From: Channallabes apus
Taxonomy: Eukaryota > Chordata > Actinopteri > Siluriformes > Clariidae
Assembly (NCBI GenBank): GCA_030522415.1
Contig: CM060118.1
Coordinates: forward strand, 18,595,151-18,659,150
DNA length: 64,000 bases
Direction: 5' to 3'
Positions 59,662 through 64,000 of this stretch are shown here, one piece after another; position 1 is the stretch's first letter; the number at the start of each line of letters is the position of its first letter. The position numbers and the translations under genes are program-made. Below the pieces are notes generated by a model. It saw nothing but the letters and a program-made list of their open reading frames with translations, was not told the origin of the DNA and searched no databases.

Positions 59662-59772
59662 GTGTTGTTTGAGTTTGCATTGATGATGGGCAACGAAAGA
59701 GTTAGAAAAGTTGCTACAAAAGTGCTGCTGGCAGTGGAGGCCCTTGGAGGAATGACTCCCACATCACAAAAT
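59662..59772 (+). other. Possible orphan exon (37 codons)
   Basis: Exactly bounded by TTACATATAG before and GTAAGT after. The phase 0-0 frame reads VLFEFALMMGNERVRKVATK and LLAVEALGGMTPTSQN with no stop. It looks like a real helical protein segment, but I do not recognise it. It could be a downstream exon of the CIDE-N locus. Confidence 0.35.
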
Positions 59773-59834
59773 GTAAGTATTTTGTAGCTCGCATTTGGGG
59801 ATTTCAGTGTCAGAGTTGCATTAATGATTATATA

Positions 59835-60031
59835 CAGTGGCTTGCAAAAGTATTCGTCCCCCTTGAACCTTTCCACATTTTGTCACATTACGGCCACAAA
59901 CATTAATCAATTTTATTGGAATTCCACGTGAAAGACCAATACAAAGTGGTGTACACGTGAGAAGTGGAACGAAAATCATACATGATTCCAAACATTTTTT
60001 ACAAATAAATAACTGAAAAGTGGGGTGCACG
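59835..60031 (+). mobile_element. Terminal fragment of a second Tc1 family
   Basis: Starts CAGTGGCTTGCAAAAGTATT after a TA and runs through TCACATTACGGCCACAAACA and AATTCCACGTGAAAGACCAA, a Tc1-like inverted repeat common in fish. It stops where Tc1 copy 2 begins, and its continuation is not found on the far side. Confidence 0.7.
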
Positions 60032-60033
60032 TA

Positions 60034-61655
60034 CAGTGGTGTGAAAAACTATTTGCCCCCTTCCTGATTTCTTATTCTTTTGCATGTTTGTCACACTTAA
60101 ATGTTTCTGCTCATCAAAAACCGTTAACTATTAGTCAAAGATAACATAATTGAATACAAAATGCAGTTTTTAAATGAAGGTTTACGTTATTAAGGGAGAA
60201 AAAAAATCTCCAAATCTACATGGCCCTGTGTGAAAAAGTGATTGCCCCCCTTGTTAAAAAATAACTTAACTGTGGTTTATCACACCTGAGTTCAATTTCT
60301 GTAGTCACCCCCAGGCCTGATTACTGCCACACCTGTTTCAATCAAGAAATCACTTAAATAGGAGCTACCTGACACAGAGAAGTAGACCAAAAGCACCTCA
60401 AAAGCTAGACATCATGCCAAGATCCAAAGAAATTCAGGAACAAATGAGAACAAAAGTAATTGAGATCTATCAGTCTGGTAAAGGTTATAAAGCCATTTCT
60501 AAAGCTTTGGGACTCCAGCGAACCACAGTGAGAGCCATTATCCACAAATGGCAAAAACATGGAACAGTGGTGAACCTTCCCAGGAGTGGCCGGCCGACCA
60601 AAATTACCCCAAGAGCGCAGAGACGACTCATCCGAGAGGCCACAAAAGACCCCAGGACAACATCTAAAGAACTGCAGGCCTCACTTGCCTCAATTAAGGT
60701 CAGTGTTCACGACTCCACCATAAGAAAGAGACTGGGCAAAAACGGCCTGCATGGCAGATTTCCAAGTCGCAAACCACTTTTAAGCAAAAAGAACATTAAG
60801 GCTCGTCTCAATTTTGCTAAAAAACATCTCAATGGTTGCCAAGACTTTTGGGAAAATGCCTTGTGGACCGACGAGACAAAAGTTTAACTTTTTGGAAGGT
60901 GCGTGTCCCATTACATCTGGCGTAAAAGTAACACAGCATTTCAGAAAAAGAACATCATACCAACAGTAAAATATGGTGGTGGTAGTGTGATGGTCTGGGG
61001 TTGTTTTGCTGCTTCAGGACCTGGAAGGCTTGCTGTGATAGATGGAACCATGAATTCTACTGTCTACCAAAAAGTCCTGAAGGAGAATTTCCGGCCATCT
61101 GTTCGTCAACTCAAGCTGAAGCGATCTTGGGTGCTGCAGCAGGACAATGACCCAAAACACACCAGCAAATCCACCTTTGAATGGCTGAAGAAAAACAAAA
61201 TGAAGACTTTGGAGTGGCCTAGTCAAAGTCCTGACCTGAATCCTATTGAGATGTTGTGGCATGACCTTAAAAAGGCGCTTCATGCTAGAAAACCCTCAAA
61301 TAAAGCTGAATTACAACAATTCTGCAAAGATGAGTGGGCCAAAATTCCTCCAGAGCGCTGTAAAAGACTTGTTGCAAGTTATCGCAAACGCTTGATTGCA
61401 GTTATTGCTGCTAAGGGTGGCCCAACCAGTTATTAGGTTCAGGGGGCAATTACTTTTTCACACAGGGCCATGTAGGTTTGGATTTTTTTTTCTGCCTAAA
61501 TAATAAAACCCCTCATTTAAAAACTGCATTTTGTGTTTACTTGTGTTATCTTTGACTAATAGTTAAATGTGTTTGATGATCAGAAACATTTTGTGTGACA
61601 AACATGCAAAAGAATAAGAAATCAGGAGAGGGGCAAATAGTTTTTCACACCACTG
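60034..61655 (+). mobile_element. Tc1-like transposon, copy 2 (1622 bp)
   Basis: TA-flanked (60032-60033 and 61656-61657), with the same long IR/DR termini as copy 1 and the same internal order. Small differences are scattered along the length. Confidence 0.95.
60414..61436 (+). pseudogene. Tc1 transposase, copy 2, one nonsense codon
   Basis: A 340-codon frame interrupted by a single TAA at 60885-60887 (codon 158), where copy 1 has GAA. Asp153, Asp244 and Glu279 are all present and residue 154 is Glu. The DNA-binding region matches copy 1 apart from a few substitutions. The stop falls five codons after the first catalytic Asp, so no active enzyme is expected. Confidence 0.93.
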
Positions 61656-62568
61656 TATATTAGATAAGATGTTAATTTAAATTTCACTGTAAATGAAAAA
61701 TATACCCGTTTAGTTTTCCTGAATCTTGATTTATGAATTACACTCCAATATAATGACTCACAACAGTGAGACTCCTTGTGAGCAAGTCTTTACTAAACGA
61801 GTCTGAAGGTGCAGTCCAATCGGCCTGAAGTATACTTCGCAGGGTGTTCAGCCATGTTATTCAAAGGGAACTGCGAACGGTGTATGGAACGAGTGAACAG
61901 GTCTTCACTTCACCGGAAAAGGGAATGAAACATTTCCCATAAGTCATTGCGTCTCGCTGGAGCGTGAAGAAATGGAGATCGAAAAAGGATTTATATATTT
62001 ATTATTATCGAGGACGACATCATTTTTAAAGGACACAAAAAATTACATTTTAATTTAATCAAGAAACTCTTATATTGGCTAGTAATCTGTAAAAATAATC
62101 ATGGTCCATTTTAAATCAAATATTAGTATTACTTAATAATTTGTTTCCAAGTCATACACGTTTCAACAGTATGTTTTATAATGGTATCAGTTTTTTATAT
62201 ATATATAAATATTCAATATTCAGTGCCCGTAGTGTTTGGAATTTCCACGGCAGCAGCGATAGGTGCTTCTGCTACCGTGGTAAACCACGGAGGAAGTGAC
62301 GTCTGCGCTGGTGGACTTCGCAGGGTGTTCCGAATGGTGGAGTTTTGTCGAGGGTAATTCACTTTACCGACATTCGTTGCAAAAGGAGCAGGGAGTAGGG
62401 AGCACCCTGTGAAGTACACTGTGGAATGGAACACCGCCTGACTCTCAGCAACCCGACACGTGCTTCGAAGTGAGCCTTCATTCGGACACGCCCCTTCTGT
62501 CTGACAAACTTCGGATTCGTACGTAACAGTGCTGCTGCCGAGGTGAAGCACTGAAACTGAGAGGAAAA
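61656..62568 (+). promoter_or_regulatory. Upstream region of the mitochondrial-protein gene
   Basis: AT-rich to 62210, then more GC-rich with several CpGs up to the ATG. The phrase CTTCGCAGGGTGTTC occurs at about 61837 and again at about 62308, suggesting a repeated or transposon-derived module. Likely promoter by position; no TATA box is placed. Confidence 0.35.
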
Positions 62569-62659
62569 ATGGCAGCGTTTTGCAGAGTCGCTGCTTCAAT
62601 TTTGAAACCAGTTAACTTACTGCCTTCTGCACTTGCAGCTGTTCGACACTGCAGCTCAG
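62569..62659 (+). CDS. First coding exon, probable mitochondrial matrix protein
   Basis: ATG in a good context (GAAAAATGG) opens a frame MAAFCRVAASILKPVNLLPS followed by ALAAVRHCSS, then a GTAAAG donor in phase 1. The segment is rich in Ala, Ser, Arg and Leu with no acidic residues, ending in an R-x-C-S-S pattern, as expected of a cleavable mitochondrial presequence. The remaining exons lie outside the window, so the enzyme cannot be named. Confidence 0.6.
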
Positions 62660-63335
62660 GTAAAGATAATTAAAAACGTGTTAAACTGTACTTGCTCCTT
62701 CAATGTCACATTGACCAGCTTTGTGCGACCAGTATGGCTAGTACAGTAAGCTATGCATGCTAATAGAGTGTAGCTGTATTAACATTGTCTTTAAACACTT
62801 ATAATCGCAATCCGCCTCGTTTCTGTCGGGGAAAAACGTATCGTTGGTGTTTCCTAAGTGACTTACATTCTGAATAGTGTTCTTACGGTGGTCGTTTATA
62901 ACCGCTAAAATTTGTTTGCTAGCCAACGTCACTCAGTCAGCTGACCTTTTTAAGCGTTGAGACGATGTGTGGTTAGCTTCTGGTTAAGTTTGTAGCGACC
63001 CGCTCTCTCCAGGCAGGGTACCAAGACTGAGTACAGTTCATCCTAGACAGGGTGCCAATCCACCGCAGGCCACACATACACACGCTACGCTGCAATTTAG
63101 AAACGCTATTTAGCCTAATTTGCATGTCCTTGGAGTGCGAAATCGGAGTACCCGGGGGAAACGTGCACGGGGGAAAAGGCAAATCTTATGAACCCGTGAC
63201 CCTTGATGTGCAAGTCCATGGAGTTAACTTTTACGCCACGTGTTGTCTATCAAACATCGTTAAATTAAATTAAATATGATTTTATAAAGGCCCTCAAGGT
63301 TTAACAGTAGGCTACACGTTATTGTGTTTTTGACT
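62660..63335 (+). other. Intron 1 of the mitochondrial-protein gene, with SINE
   Basis: Non-coding after the donor. An antisense SINE occupies about 63000-63225; nothing else is recognised. Confidence 0.45.
63000..63225 (-). mobile_element. tRNA-derived SINE, antisense, eroded
   Basis: Degenerate antisense DANA-like copy: GACAGGGTGCCAATCCACCG, TTTAGCCTAATTTGCATGTC, GGAGTACCCGGGGGAAACG and GATGTGCAAG near the head. Confidence 0.65.
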
Positions 63336-63339
63336 ACTG

Positions 63340-63930
63340 TACAGCAGTGGTGTCAAAAGTATTCACATTCATTACTTGAGTAGAAGTATGGATACTAGCG
63401 TTTAAAAAGACTTCTTTAGAAGTATCAACTCATGCTTTTTACTCAAGTAAAAGTGTAAACGTACTGGTTTCAAAACTTCTTAAAGTGTAAAAGTAACGTG
63501 AGGGGGAAAAAACGCATTAAGGATAAAAGCTTAGGGGCCTATATGCCACGGGCCTATATAAAGTACTGCACTAACACCTCTTTAAAGAAAAATGTGGTGG
63601 TGTTTTTTTTGACGGCTTTGGGATATGGCAGTTGAAAAAGAATGCATTTTAGTACAATGCAAATACATTAAAGAACCATATATGTGTACTACTGAGCATT
63701 AACATGTTTCATGGAGAAGATATGATGACTAGTTGCCTATAAGTATTTTAATGGTGCAAAAAGTCAAACTTCAGAGGCATGTCATCAGTAACTTTTATTG
63801 GAATGTAAATGTACATCCAAGCTTAGCTGCAGGAATCTGTGAGGGCAACATACAGTACAAGAAAATTAGTGTACCCAGGGCAGGCTTAGTAACAATTACC
63901 CTTGTATGGTTGTCTACAATAAACATTAGT
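63340..63930. repeat. Dispersed repeat, probable non-autonomous DNA element
   Basis: Begins CAGTGGTGTCAAAAGTATTC and has stacked near-repeats around AGTAGAAGTATGGATACTAG, TTAGAAGTATCAACTCATGC, ACTCAAGTAAAAGTGTAAAC and AAAGTGTAAAAGTAACGTGA. This vocabulary is familiar from fish DNA-element repeats, but the right end is unclear. Confidence 0.4.
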
Positions 63931-63975
63931 GCTGTCAGAATGAATGATTAATCCCCCCCCCCCCAAAATTATATA

Positions 63976-64000
63976 CAGTATCTCACAAAAGTGAGTACAC
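63976..64000 (+). mobile_element. Start of a further Tc1-like element, cut by the window edge
   Basis: CAGTATCTCACAAAAGTGAG after a TA, a Tc1 terminal sequence; the rest lies beyond the window. Confidence 0.6.

Noticed and set aside
61836..62460. Possible additional gene on the - strand (62213-62599)
   Set aside because: The 128-codon antisense frame overlaps the promoter and first exon of the + strand gene and shows no recognisable domain.

Overview
This window looks like vertebrate chromosomal DNA, most likely from a ray-finned fish. It has split genes with GT-AG introns, long AT-rich non-coding stretches, many microsatellites, and a repeat load typical of teleosts: Tc1/mariner transposons, tRNA-derived SINEs of the DANA/Mermaid style, RTE- and L1-clade LINEs, hAT-type non-autonomous elements and a short LTR element. 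A catfish or other otophysan is a reasonable guess, but the sequence alone does not prove the order. No rRNA, true tRNA gene or CRISPR array was seen.

Two host genes are recognised with confidence, both on the + strand and neighbours in the human genome too (2p14): SERTAD2 (5' untranslated exon ending at 11425, about 10.4 kb intron, single coding exon 21817-22881, about 2.7 kb 3' UTR) and LGALSL (four coding exons between 36053 and 39650). A third, weaker locus on the right (47400-57313) encodes a CIDE-N-like domain and is broken by retrotransposons. A fourth gene begins near the right edge (62569): one exon encoding a probable mitochondrial targeting peptide.

Layout: 1-10.9 kb is non-coding with SINEs, an internally deleted Tc1 and Tc1 remnants. 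11-25.6 kb is SERTAD2. 25.6-36 kb is non-coding, with a decayed Ty3/Gypsy pol on the - strand and a 5'-truncated RTE LINE with a 17-bp target duplication. 36-42.5 kb is LGALSL, with a 1.1 kb hAT-like element flanked by an 8-bp duplication in intron 2. 43-46.4 kb is a graveyard of Tc1, SINE and LINE pieces. 47.4-57.3 kb is the CIDE-N locus. 57.4-61.7 kb holds two nearly identical full-length Tc1 elements. 61.7-64 kb holds the start of the mitochondrial-protein gene and more repeats.

The most striking structure is a three-level nest at 48.2-57.3 kb. A coding exon with a CIDE-N domain is split by a nearly full-length L1-clade LINE (12-bp target duplication). The reverse-transcriptase frame of that LINE is in turn split by a young 2.87 kb LTR element (5-bp target duplication; 342-bp LTRs in which I see one difference). 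That element carries no pol, only one long frame for an approximately 727-749 residue protein built largely from four or more kinds of proline-rich tandem repeat. It is the best candidate here for an undescribed element.
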